Shown in pieces: positions 1 to 6,796 of a stretch of DNA of 14,443 bases. The stretch covers positions 1 through 14,443 of the forward strand of contig CAINVI010000101.1 in assembly GCA_903854075.1 (NCBI GenBank), written 5' to 3'. The notes beneath the pieces were generated by a model. That model ran no database searches, was not told the origin of the DNA, and worked only from the letters and a program-made list of their open reading frames with translations. Each line of letters opens with the position of its first letter. The stretch's first letter is position 1. The translations under genes were made by a program, and so were the position numbers. Source of the stretch: Candidatus Pollutiaquabacter sp. (GTDB taxonomy: Bacteria; Bacteroidota; Bacteroidia; AKYH767-A; 2013-40CM-41-45).

Positions 1-141
1 AATAGAATACGCGTTGACATAGCAGTAGTTATGTAGTGAGAAGCCCGATACAAACCTATTACAGACTTCGTTTCCATTCCCTGATTTGCGTCAGCCAATG
101 GTCTGTAAAATGTCAGTTGAACGCGCACGTATTTTGTTGTT

Positions 142-172
142 TTCGATTTACGCTCAATATTATGTACTATTG
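142..172 (+). promoter_or_regulatory. weak candidate promoter of the PhnA-family gene
   Basis: TTCG (142-145) is followed after 19 bases by TACTATTG (165-172). This resembles the Bacteroidota TTTG / TAnnTTTG pair with one mismatch in each box. It would give a leader of about 10 bases before the ATG at 190. The match is imperfect, so this is only a candidate. Confidence 0.3.
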
Positions 173-189
173 CGGCCTAAAACAGCGGG

Positions 190-768
190 ATGAATATAGA
201 GGTACAATTAGTGACGCGCAGTGGCAATAGCTGCGAACTTTGTGGAGCAACATCTCCGCTGGTCGTATATACTGTTCCTCCCGATCGCGGACCGGAAGCC
301 GACAGTTGTTTGTATGTCTGTGAAAAGTGTCAGCTGCAGTTGACGCGCAAAGAGCCGATCGATGCAACACACTGGTCGTGTTTGCGCGATAGTATGTGGA
401 GCGAAGTGCCCGCTGTTCAAATCGTGGCATGGCGCTTGTTGCACCGATTAAAAAGCGAATCGTGGGCCAATGATGCGCTGGATATGTTGTACCTCGATGA
501 TGAACGGATGGCGTGGGCAAAAGCGAGCGGCGAGCATGTCGCCGGCGAGGACAACGATCTTCACCGTGATTGCAACGGAGCTGTGTTGCAAACGGGCGAT
601 ACGGTGACGCTTATCAAATCACTGGATGTAAAAGGCTCCCAGATCAATGCCAAAATCGGAACTGTAGTGAAGAATATCCGCTTGGTTTCAGATAATACTG
701 AACAAATCGAAGGCAAAATCGAAGGTCAACAGATTGTTATCCTAACGAAATTTGTGCGGAAGGCGTAA
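190..768 (+). CDS. PhnA-family zinc-ribbon protein (YjdM-like)
   Basis: This 192-aa protein has the full architecture of the PhnA/YjdM family. The N-terminal zinc ribbon has two CxxC pairs (C15/C18 and C44/C47). A middle part follows with the family-typical W(S/R)CL..SMWS.VPAVQ..AWR..HRL pattern. The C-terminal PhnA domain (about residues 125-192) runs through DCNGAVLQTGDTVTLIKSLDVKG, KIGTVVKNIRLV and IEGQQIVILTKFVRK. Despite the historical name, the family is not an established phosphonate hydrolase; that was a mix-up with phosphonoacetate hydrolase. Its role is best called unknown, with zinc binding likely. It is probably cytosolic, as there is no signal peptide. The ATG at 190 fits the family start (short lead, then RSG..CELCG). 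It converges on the small gene at 805-1035 and is probably monocistronic. Confidence 0.93.
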   Translation: MNIEVQLVTRSGNSCELCGATSPLVVYTVPPDRGPEADSCLYVCEKCQLQLTRKEPIDATHWSCLRDSMWSEVPAVQIVAWRLLHRLKSESWANDALDMLYLDDERMAWAKASGEHVAGEDNDLHRDCNGAVLQTGDTVTLIKSLDVKGSQINAKIGTVVKNIRLVSDNTEQIEGKIEGQQIVILTKFVRKA

Positions 769-804
769 ACACCGTCGCTTTACGGATAGAAAACGTCTAA
801 ATCG

Positions 805-1035
805 TTATTCCGCCGGAGCGGTCGCGGGATTATAAAAAATTCTATCTACTGTGGTGTCTGCTGCCACTTCATAGGTCGCCGCAGGTAATGCCGTTGAATT
901 ATTTTTGGATTCCACCGCTTCCTTCAATTTCTGCTTGTCGGCATAATTATTATATAAAAAGTAAACGCAGGCGTAAATGCCAATCGTCATTACAACGAGC
1001 AGCCACTTGATGATTTTGAATTGATCGTTTTCCAT
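805..1035 (-). CDS. small single-pass membrane protein, unknown function
   Basis: This 76-aa ORF has an ATG start preceded by a purine-rich GAAAGGACT that could serve as a ribosome-binding site. A hydrophobic segment at about residues 9-28 (IKWLLVVMTIGIYACVYFLY) is flanked by a short N-terminus and by a polar C-terminal part (NNYADKQKLKEAVESKNNS and onward, about 48 residues). There is no lipobox. I do not recognise the family. The shape fits an inner-membrane protein with a small soluble tail. It lies 60 bp downstream of, and on the same strand as, the lipoprotein hydrolase at 1096-2088 and may be read through from it. It converges with the PhnA-family gene, 36 bp away. The membrane segment and acceptable start support a real gene, but there is no homology argument. 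Confidence 0.6.
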   Translation of the reverse strand: MENDQFKIIKWLLVVMTIGIYACVYFLYNNYADKQKLKEAVESKNNSTALPAATYEVAADTTVDRIFYNPATAPAE

Positions 1036-1095
1036 AGTCCTTTCGTATACCCGGTTTAAACAACCAATACTTCTATCGAAGTTTTCGCAAGTGAC

Positions 1096-2088
1096 TTAAT
1101 ACGTCAACAGATACGTCCAAGCATTAGAGAAGTTGGCAGTTACCGCTCCGCTTGAAGTCTTCGGTACATAAGCATCCAAACACGTCAGGTTGTGATTTGG
1201 AACCACCACTGATATCGCCGGTGTGGCGCTGGTAATTAAACGACGTGTTCCTCCATATGGCGACGAGGTATTATCAATACTGGTTGCCACACCGTTTAAT
1301 CCCATCACCGTTAGTTGGGCCTGTACGTTGACATAACTGAACACCTCGTCACGTGTACTGTTGATGGAATAGAACTTTGAAATTGGTGTGACGCCGGCGG
1401 CCGTTACCCAGTCTGCGCTGCGGCCAAGTAATGTATTCCAATCGATGGAAGCAAATGCAATCGTCTTATCAACAGCCACGCGCTTTGCAATATAAAAAGC
1501 ATGACCGCCACCTTGCGAATGACCCGCCAATACGCACTTGTTCCAATATACATCATTGCCGTTAATGAACTGCTGAAAGTTAAGCGTAGGATATTGCGTG
1601 GAGAGATGGGTCAACAATTTATTCAATCGTCCTTTGATACAATTATTGGCGTCAACAGTTACTCCCAGGGTCTGATTGGTGCCATCAAATATTTCCTGAC
1701 GACATTTTCCAAATTGAGTATTGTCCGGATTAGACGCTGACCAGGAATACAATTCACTGCCATTCGGATACATGAGTCCGATGGCATGGTAGCCCAGCGC
1801 TGCTGCTCTTTTTACAATGAGCTTATAAAATTCCGGAGAACCACCGGTGCCCGGAAAGAAAACGAAGAGCTTGTTGCGTAACGTGGTACGGGTGTCTACA
1901 CAGACGTAATGGTTATTATTATACAAAAATATCGATGAATTGGTGGCCGAAGGCCGAACCAGGTATTCATAAAAAGCACCCAAACGTTGTTGTGGTTGTT
2001 GAGTAGGCTCAATATCCGGCGTTATTTCTGTGCGTTCACAAGAGAAAAAAAGGGAGATGGCAAGAACAAGAATAAATAGTTTTTTCAT
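1096..2088 (-). CDS. secreted lipoprotein with alpha/beta-hydrolase fold (GHSQGG serine)
   Basis: This 330-aa protein starts with a lipoprotein signal (MKKLFILVLAISLFFSC, lipid-modified Cys17), so it is probably anchored facing the periplasm or cell surface. The rest looks like a serine alpha/beta hydrolase. An FFPGTGG segment at 77-83 is a plausible oxyanion-loop strand. GHSQGG places the nucleophile elbow at Ser191. Asp247 (in STRDEVF) and His299 (in VPNHN) are reasonable acid and base partners in the right order. It resembles the BPSS1187-like group of hydrolase-fold proteins; this is recall, not a search. Substrate is unknown: esterase, lipase-like and non-enzymatic roles are all possible. 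Six Cys residues besides Cys17 suggest disulfides. The ATG at 2088 is fixed by the signal peptide, and a good promoter lies just upstream. Confidence 0.82.
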   Translation of the reverse strand: MKKLFILVLAISLFFSCERTEITPDIEPTQQPQQRLGAFYEYLVRPSATNSSIFLYNNNHYVCVDTRTTLRNKLFVFFPGTGGSPEFYKLIVKRAAALGYHAIGLMYPNGSELYSWSASNPDNTQFGKCRQEIFDGTNQTLGVTVDANNCIKGRLNKLLTHLSTQYPTLNFQQFINGNDVYWNKCVLAGHSQGGGHAFYIAKRVAVDKTIAFASIDWNTLLGRSADWVTAAGVTPISKFYSINSTRDEVFSYVNVQAQLTVMGLNGVATSIDNTSSPYGGTRRLITSATPAISVVVPNHNLTCLDAYVPKTSSGAVTANFSNAWTYLLTY

Positions 2089-2108
2089 AAAGCGCGTTAG
2101 TTAATACT

Positions 2109-2140
2109 TAAAGATACTGTCGAATACCGAGAACTGCAAA
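2109..2140 (-). promoter_or_regulatory. Bacteroidota-type promoter of the hydrolase lipoprotein gene
   Basis: On the minus strand TTTG (2140-2137) is followed after 20 bases by TATCTTTA (2116-2109). This matches the Bacteroidota -33 TTTG and -7 TAnnTTTG boxes in all but the last base, with near-ideal spacing. Transcription would start about 15 bases before the ATG at 2088. It is the best two-box promoter seen in the window. Confidence 0.6.
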
Positions 2141-2219
2141 CCACACTTTAAATCTAGCTAAACCACTTAAAAAGTGAATGTCGTTTTATTTATCTCGACT
2201 ATCAATCTGCCTGCAAAGC

Positions 2220-2669
2220 TCACCGCTTCACCTTTGTCCAAACCGCCGTTCTTCCAATCAGGGAGATTCCAATATATCCGCGCACATTCAAGCGGCCATC
2301 TTCCAATGTCATCGTACAGCTGTAGGTCTTGCCATTCTTCGGATCGTAAATCGTTCCGTCCGTCCACTCGCCATCTTCGACAACATACACGAAATCTCTA
2401 AGGATCACAAGGCCCATCAACGGGACGGATTGTTTCGCTGCTTGCGGATTGTTCTTGTCGGTACGCGGCCGCCCGTTTTCCGTCGGCTCTTTCAACCAAA
2501 CAATCTTTCCGGAATACGTAGCACCGACTTTATTGATCTGAACATGTGCGGTTCCTTCTTGATTTAACCATATCCCGACAATAGAATCACCGGCAGGCGG
2601 TACAATTCCTTGCAGCTGCAATAAGCCAGTGAGGAAAAAAAAGAGAACAAAGATTGTTTTACTTTTCAT
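2220..2669 (-). CDS. DUF2147-family secreted protein
   Basis: The protein is 149 aa from the ATG at 2669. A longer frame begins at 2705, but its extra residues are polar and would precede the signal peptide, so the internal start is preferred. A signal peptide (about residues 1-21, MKSKTIFVLFFFLTGLLQLQG) is followed by one DUF2147 domain. Visible features are GIWLNQEGTAHVQINK, SGKIVWLKEP, D.NNPQAAKQSVPLMGLVIL, GTIYDPKNGKTYSC and VRGYIGISLIGRTAVWTKV, in the family's usual order and length. DUF2147 proteins are small exported beta-rich proteins of unknown biochemical role. The gene stands between minus-strand neighbours, with 131 bp to the next gene and that gene's own promoter in the gap, so it is probably transcribed alone. 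Family assignment is secure; function is not. Confidence 0.9.
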   Translation of the reverse strand: MKSKTIFVLFFFLTGLLQLQGIVPPAGDSIVGIWLNQEGTAHVQINKVGATYSGKIVWLKEPTENGRPRTDKNNPQAAKQSVPLMGLVILRDFVYVVEDGEWTDGTIYDPKNGKTYSCTMTLEDGRLNVRGYIGISLIGRTAVWTKVKR

Positions 2670-2772
2670 ACGAGAAGTACAGTGAGAATTGTGTTGCACA
2701 GCCAACGGACGGTAACCGGTTTTTATACTGGTAATTGATTGATCAAATTTACAAAATAGAGCCTGGTACGGA

Positions 2773-3042
2773 TCAACGTTTACTGATCTTATTCATCGAA
2801 ATATTCCGCTGGAGCGCACATTTAAAACGGTCAATTTCAGGATTACGATTTTTCAAGTGCTTTTGACTGACTCCGCTGTTCACCCGTTTCCTCCATAAAT
2901 TAAAACTTGTACGCTTCAGTTCGCGCCGCATTATCGCAATTACATCGGCTTCGGAAACTCCGAACTGCGTCTTGATGGCCTCAAACGGGGTGCGATCTTC
3001 CCACGCCATTTCAATGATCCGATCGATGTCTTTTTGTTCCAT
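2773..3042 (-). CDS. DUF2805 / TIGR03643 family protein
   Basis: This 89-aa protein with an ATG start matches the DUF2805 (TIGR03643) pattern almost throughout: IIEMAWEDRTPFEAIKTQFG, then VSEADVIAIMRRELKRTSF, then LWRKRVNSGVSQKHLKNR. The predominantly helical, basic sequence with FGVSEADVIAIMR resembles a helix-turn-helix, which suggests nucleic-acid binding, but no function is established to my knowledge. It is cytosolic, with no signal peptide or membrane segment. The last 20 or so residues (IDRFKCALQRNISMNKISKR) extend beyond the conserved core. The gene is divergent from the His/Cys-rich protein at 3407, across a 364-bp gap. Confidence 0.88.
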   Translation of the reverse strand: MEQKDIDRIIEMAWEDRTPFEAIKTQFGVSEADVIAIMRRELKRTSFNLWRKRVNSGVSQKHLKNRNPEIDRFKCALQRNISMNKISKR

Positions 3043-3344
3043 GGTGCAAGGGCGGCATTTTAATTGGGCTGTTCGAATACGTTCAACCCCTAATGTATTC
3101 TACAGAACGGCAGGCGCAGACCGTTCAGCACTACAAGCAGGTGTCGGCCGGACGCACCTACCTATCGTAGCGCAATACGTAATCAGCGGTTTATGCTAAC
3201 TAGTATGTAACGCCGGCTTGTGCGTGTTGTTTACTGGTCCTAAAAATAATGTTCCCTGCAACGAAAAGTCATGGGATGGATCGACGCAATTACACCCTTT
3301 GGCCCCATGGACAGTATTCATCAACTGTAAATCGCAAAAAATAG
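3043..3344. other. gene-free intergenic stretch between divergent genes
   Basis: No frame here has protein-like content on either strand. I see no tRNA-like fold, terminator or insertion-sequence end. A short inverted repeat (GAACGG at 3105-3110 with CCGTTC at 3121-3126) lacks a T-tract. A 19-codon ATG frame at 3271-3330 lies upstream of the promoter and is probably chance. The functional part of the gap is the promoter region that starts at about 3345. Confidence 0.5.
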
Positions 3345-3379
3345 GGGTTTTTCGGCATTGGGTGGCGTAATAAAAACCC
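3345..3379 (+). promoter_or_regulatory. inverted repeat beside the promoter of the receptor operon, operator candidate
   Basis: GGGTTTTT (3345-3352) and AAAAACCC (3372-3379) are perfect 8-bp arms separated by 19 bases. The repeat ends six bases before the -7 box and covers the region where the -33 contact would lie, a normal place for a repressor. The centre-to-centre distance of 27 bp is about two and a half helical turns. It is too widely spaced for a terminator and has no T-run. A metal-responsive regulator such as a Fur-family protein is a guess from the gene content only. Confidence 0.4.
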
Positions 3380-3385
3380 TTGCCC

Positions 3386-3393
3386 TATCTTTG
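3386..3393 (+). promoter_or_regulatory. -7 promoter box of the His/Cys protein-TonB receptor-lipoprotein operon
   Basis: TATCTTTG is a perfect match to the Bacteroidota TAnnTTTG -7 box. No good TTTG lies at the expected spacing; the nearest TTG (3358-3360) is 25 bases away, which may point to activator dependence or a non-consensus -33. Start of transcription would be around 3398-3400, leaving a leader of only about 7-9 bases before the ATG at 3407. It rules out the upstream TTG at 3380 as the start codon. Confidence 0.55.
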
Positions 3394-3406
3394 TTGTTCT
3401 ATAAAG

Positions 3407-3724
3407 ATGCATCGTCTCGCAAAATCGGCTATTAGTCTGTTTTTCTTGTTAGCACTCCTTTATCCGCTGACGGAAAAAACGTTGCATGAATTGTCTCATG
3501 CCAACGACGAGTTTTGTGATGATTTCTCACAAGTACACCTCCATCAAGAGGAACATCATTGTGAAGTTTGCGATTTCGTTCCGGAAAAATTTATGAACGG
3601 CGTTGCCGTCAATCTGGAAAACATGGTTTACAGTATTGACCGCCCGTTAATTGTCGGATGGCCAACACTATCGACGATTGCGTCACGCTTTCTTTTCGGA
3701 CTCAAAGCCCCACCTATCGGCTGA
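3407..3724 (+). CDS. small exported His/Cys-rich protein, possible metal binding
   Basis: The ATG at 3407 gives 105 aa; an in-frame TTG at 3380 lies inside the promoter and is rejected. Residues 5-21 form a hydrophobic signal sequence or membrane anchor. A dense cluster of potential metal ligands follows: H27, H31, C37, H44, H46, H50, H51, C52 and C55 (HLHQEEHHCEVCDF). The C-terminal half is less polar and ends in LKAPPIG. I do not recognise a named family, though small His/Cys proteins of this form, placed just before a TonB receptor, recur in Bacteroidota as I recall. The gene is first in a three-gene unit, 78 bp before the receptor. A periplasmic chaperone or sensor for zinc, copper or a similar ion is inferred, not shown. 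Confidence 0.8.
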   Translation: MHRLAKSAISLFFLLALLYPLTEKTLHELSHANDEFCDDFSQVHLHQEEHHCEVCDFVPEKFMNGVAVNLENMVYSIDRPLIVGWPTLSTIASRFLFGLKAPPIG

Positions 3725-3802
3725 TTTTTTTTCCGCTTTATTTCTTTAATCAACCATTGTATTCAGTGACGCAAGTTGCTGTCGACCGTTTTAGTTCAAC
3801 TG

Positions 3803-6154
3803 ATGAAATTATCTCTCATCATTCTAGTAGTTCTGTCCTGTTTATTTGCAAACAGTGCATCGTACGCCCAGCCGTGCAACGGATCGCTTTCCGGTAGCGT
3901 GCTGGACGATCACGACCGTACGCGTCTGGAATATGCGGCGATCTATATCAAAGAGACCGGACAAAGTGCACTCTCTGACAGTGCCGGTCATTATCGGATC
4001 GAAGGATTGTGTGATGGTATATATACCGTTCGCGTCTCCCACCTTGGTTGTGATGACCTTCTTCAGTCCGTGCGTATCAAGGGGTCGACCAACATGGACT
4101 TTCATCCTGAACACCATACGGAAGACTTACAAACGGTTTATATCGCAGCCAGCCGTATCGCTGACCGAACTACACAAACCACGGTGTTGCTGGACAAGCA
4201 GGAACTGGAACGCAGCCGCGGACTTACGCTGGGCGAGTCGTTGCATGAAATTTCCGGAGTAACAACCCTCAATACGGGGAATTCCATCGCCAAGCCGGTA
4301 ATACACGGCCTGCACAGTAATCGGATACTTGTATTGAATAATGGAATACGTCAAGAGAGCCAGCAATGGGGAAGTGAACACGCTCCGGAAATCGATCCTT
4401 TCATTGCGAGTCGTCTGGGCGTGGTGAAAGGCGCTGCCGGCGTACGTTACGGACCGGACGCTATCGCCGGCGTGGTGATTGCCGAGCCTGCTCCGCTGCC
4501 GGATTCGGCCGGCGTTGGTGGTGAAGTTAATATGGTCGGTGCCACCAATGGCAGAAGCGGCACAGTATCGGGAACCGTAGAAGGAAATCATGCGGTACTT
4601 CCTGCACTTTCCTGGCGATTGCAGGGTACTCTGAAAAAATCGGGGTACGTGCGCGCTCCGGATTATTACCTAAAAAACACCGGTTTTGTGGAGGCTGATT
4701 TTTCAGGAGCATTGGGCTGGGAAAAAGAACGCTATGGTGCGGAACTGTATTACTCACAATTCAACACAACACTGGGCATTTTCTCTGGAGCGCATATCGG
4801 CAACCTCACCGATTTGCAGATCGCTTTTGACAGTGAAACGCCGCTGGATACCTGCGGCTTCAGCTACGCGATTGATCGTCCGTACCAGCAGATCCGCCAC
4901 GATTTGCTGAAAGCAAACGCGTGGGTGTCGACCGGAACTGCCGGAAAGCTGAGTGTAGTATTCGCCAGACAATACAACCTGAGAAACGAGTACGACAAGC
5001 ATCTTCCACTGAACGATTCGCTGGCCGGTCTTAACCGTCCGCAATTGCTTTATGAAATCATATCCTACACTACCGATGTGATGTGGGAACATCGTGCTGT
5101 CGGCGGATTTACGGGAAGTATCGGTGTGAGCGGATTATGGCAAGCCAATGCAACGGAGGGCCGCTTGTTTATACCAAATTTTGAAAACGACCGTTACGGT
5201 GCGTTTCTGATTGAACGCTTCAAACAACCCACGTATGAATTAGAACTTGGAATACGCTATGATGCCCAGCACTTCAGTGCTTACCGCTGGATATATACCA
5301 ACGGTGATTATCTGCTGACTAATCCGCAGCGCGACTTTTCCAATTTGTCAGGAACAGCAGGATTTATCTGGAAAGCAGACAGCAGCCTTACGCTGAGTTT
5401 CAATGCAGGAACGGCCTGGCGCGCACCATCTGTAGCAGAACTCTACTCTTCCGGGCTTCATCACGGTGCTGCCGCCGTTGAATTCGGTGATCCGAATTTA
5501 CGGACCGAAAAAGCATTCAACACTATACTGAATGTGCAGTATCGAAAAGGATCCAACTTCCAGGCAGAAGCCACATTCTATTGCAATCCGATCCGTGATT
5601 TCATCTACTTGCGTCCGGAGCTTCCACCAACGTTGACTATTCGCGGTGCGTTTCCAACGTTCTATTACCGTCAAACGGATGCACTGTTGAGCGGCATCGA
5701 CGTCAGCGCACAATACCGTCCGTGGCGAAAGATGAGCGTTACGGGACGAGGATCTTTACTGCGTGCACGCAATGTGCGTGACAACGAATGGTTAGTGATG
5801 ATGCCCGCTGACCGTGTTGAGCTAGAGGTGGACTTCCTGCCTACAGCACGACCGCGCGTACGGGAGAACGTGGTAGGTATCGTGGCACAATATGTTGTCG
5901 AACAGACACGCGTTCCGGCCAACAGTGATTTCGTGGCACCGCCACCTGCCTATCTGCTCTTTCACCTGGAGGCGAGCACTACCCTGCAATGGAACCGGCA
6001 GCAGTTGGTAGTCGGACTGAGTGTTCGGAATTTATTGAACAGCTCGTACCGTGATTACCTCGACCGGTTCCGTTATTATACCGACGCCATGGGACGAAAT
6101 ATTGTCTTGCGGCTACGCATGCCGCTTGCGTTTACGAAGGCGGAAAAAAATTAA
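3803..6154 (+). CDS. TonB-dependent outer-membrane receptor, ZnuD-like, putative metal uptake
   Basis: The protein is 783 aa from the ATG at 3803. A TTG start at 3776 would add nine residues ahead of the signal peptide and is rejected. The signal peptide is residues 1-22 (cut before QPCNG). A carboxypeptidase-regulatory-like beta domain (about 28-110; SLSGSVLDD, DSAGHYRIEGL, GIYTVRVSHLG) precedes the plug (about 125-230; TLGESLHEISGVTTLN, PVIHGLHSNRILVLNNGIRQ, VVKGAAGVRYGPDAIAGVV). A beta-barrel fills the rest, ending in RLRMPLAF plus a short tail. The SEHAPEIDPF plug segment and SSGLHHGAAAVEFGDPNL in the barrel resemble ZnuD-type metal receptors rather than SusC. His-rich DFHPEHH precedes the plug. 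There is no SusD partner. It sits between the His/Cys-rich protein and a lipoprotein (15 bp downstream). The substrate is inferred: zinc or another metal or chelate. Confidence 0.9.
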   Translation: MKLSLIILVVLSCLFANSASYAQPCNGSLSGSVLDDHDRTRLEYAAIYIKETGQSALSDSAGHYRIEGLCDGIYTVRVSHLGCDDLLQSVRIKGSTNMDFHPEHHTEDLQTVYIAASRIADRTTQTTVLLDKQELERSRGLTLGESLHEISGVTTLNTGNSIAKPVIHGLHSNRILVLNNGIRQESQQWGSEHAPEIDPFIASRLGVVKGAAGVRYGPDAIAGVVIAEPAPLPDSAGVGGEVNMVGATNGRSGTVSGTVEGNHAVLPALSWRLQGTLKKSGYVRAPDYYLKNTGFVEADFSGALGWEKERYGAELYYSQFNTTLGIFSGAHIGNLTDLQIAFDSETPLDTCGFSYAIDRPYQQIRHDLLKANAWVSTGTAGKLSVVFARQYNLRNEYDKHLPLNDSLAGLNRPQLLYEIISYTTDVMWEHRAVGGFTGSIGVSGLWQANATEGRLFIPNFENDRYGAFLIERFKQPTYELELGIRYDAQHFSAYRWIYTNGDYLLTNPQRDFSNLSGTAGFIWKADSSLTLSFNAGTAWRAPSVAELYSSGLHHGAAAVEFGDPNLRTEKAFNTILNVQYRKGSNFQAEATFYCNPIRDFIYLRPELPPTLTIRGAFPTFYYRQTDALLSGIDVSAQYRPWRKMSVTGRGSLLRARNVRDNEWLVMMPADRVELEVDFLPTARPRVRENVVGIVAQYVVEQTRVPANSDFVAPPPAYLLFHLEASTTLQWNRQQLVVGLSVRNLLNSSYRDYLDRFRYYTDAMGRNIVLRLRMPLAFTKAEKN

Positions 6155-6169
6155 ACGATAAATCGTGCT

Positions 6170-6721
6170 ATGAAAAATAATGTCTTCTTATTGCTTAGTG
6201 TGATTGCTGTACTGGTGATCTCGTCGTGTAAAAAAGATGTCGATAATCCGAGTCATCCCAGCAATGAGGGCGAAGTGATCACCACGTTGCGCCTCACCTT
6301 TGTTGATTCAGCGAATACGTCGGATGTTCGTGTCGCCGAATTTCGTGATCCGGATGGTCCGGGTGGTATTGCCTACGATCGTTTCGATACCATCCGACTG
6401 GCAAGAAACAGTACGTATTATACCCAAGTATTGCTCCTGAACGAAACCGTCACACCGGCAGATACCATTTCAAACGAAGTACTACAAGAGAGCGACGAAC
6501 ACTTGCTGTGTTACACGCCAGTAGGAATCAGCGCCACGGTGGTCGTCACCGATATCGACAGTAACAACCTTCCGATTGGACTTCGTTCGAGCTGGTACAC
6601 GACCGGAGCGGGAAACGGTACGATGTTAGTTGTACTCAAGCATCAGCCCGGGACGAAGAACGGCAACTGTTCAACGGGAGAAACCGATGTAGAAGTAGGT
6701 TTTCCGGTAGCGGTGAATTAA
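6170..6721 (+). CDS. lipoprotein partner of the TonB receptor, unknown function
   Basis: This 183-aa protein has a lipoprotein signal (lipobox VISSC, lipid-modified Cys20) and a mature part of beta-rich appearance. Notable segments are FRDPDGPGG (58-66), TYYTQVLLLNET (82-93) and ESDEHLLCY (107-115). The DPDG.GG and E.DEH motifs recur, as I recall, in Bacteroidota lipoproteins encoded next to TonB receptors. Some databases call such proteins type 1 periplasmic-binding-fold, which I cannot verify. The gene starts 15 bp after the receptor stop, so the two are almost certainly cotranscribed, and a strong terminator follows. A role as a cell-surface or periplasmic ligand-capturing accessory of the receptor is inferred. 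Acidic/His clusters such as DEH could bind a cation. The start is fixed by the signal peptide. Confidence 0.85.
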   Translation: MKNNVFLLLSVIAVLVISSCKKDVDNPSHPSNEGEVITTLRLTFVDSANTSDVRVAEFRDPDGPGGIAYDRFDTIRLARNSTYYTQVLLLNETVTPADTISNEVLQESDEHLLCYTPVGISATVVVTDIDSNNLPIGLRSSWYTTGAGNGTMLVVLKHQPGTKNGNCSTGETDVEVGFPVAVN

Positions 6722-6739
6722 CTACAATGACATAAAAGA

Positions 6740-6783
6740 AATCCCTCCAAAAATTCGAACTGAATTTGGAGGGATTATTTTTT
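6740..6783 (+). terminator. strong intrinsic terminator of the receptor operon
   Basis: Perfect 12-bp arms AATCCCTCCAAA (6740-6751) and TTTGGAGGGATT (6765-6776) with a 13-base loop are followed by A and then six T (6778-6783). It lies 18 bp after the lipoprotein stop. The minus-strand oxidoreductase ends at 6797, and A-rich sequence (AAAAGAA) precedes the left arm, so the hairpin can probably also stop that convergent transcript. Confidence 0.92.
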
Positions 6784-6796
6784 CATTGCTTTACTG

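Noticed and set aside
1..20. Possible minus-strand ATG at 20-18 leading out of the window
   Set aside because: Only six codons are visible. A TTTG about 30 bases upstream has a poor -7 partner and would leave almost no leader.
36..230. 64-codon plus frame at the left edge
   Set aside because: No motif, a Cys/Phe/Tyr-rich random appearance, and it overlaps the start of the well-supported PhnA-family gene in another frame.
764..784. CGTAAA / TTTACG hairpin between the convergent PhnA-family and 76-aa genes
   Set aside because: Only 6 bp, overlapping the stop codon, with no T-run on either side; not a convincing terminator.
3105..3126. GAACGG / CCGTTC inverted repeat in the divergent gap
   Set aside because: Six-base arms without a T-tract or a clear position relative to a promoter; expected by chance.
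3271..3330. 19-codon ATG frame (MGWIDAITPFGPMDSIHQL) as a possible leader peptide
   Set aside because: It lies upstream of the likely promoter at 3386, has no ribosome-binding site and no attenuator-like hairpin follows.
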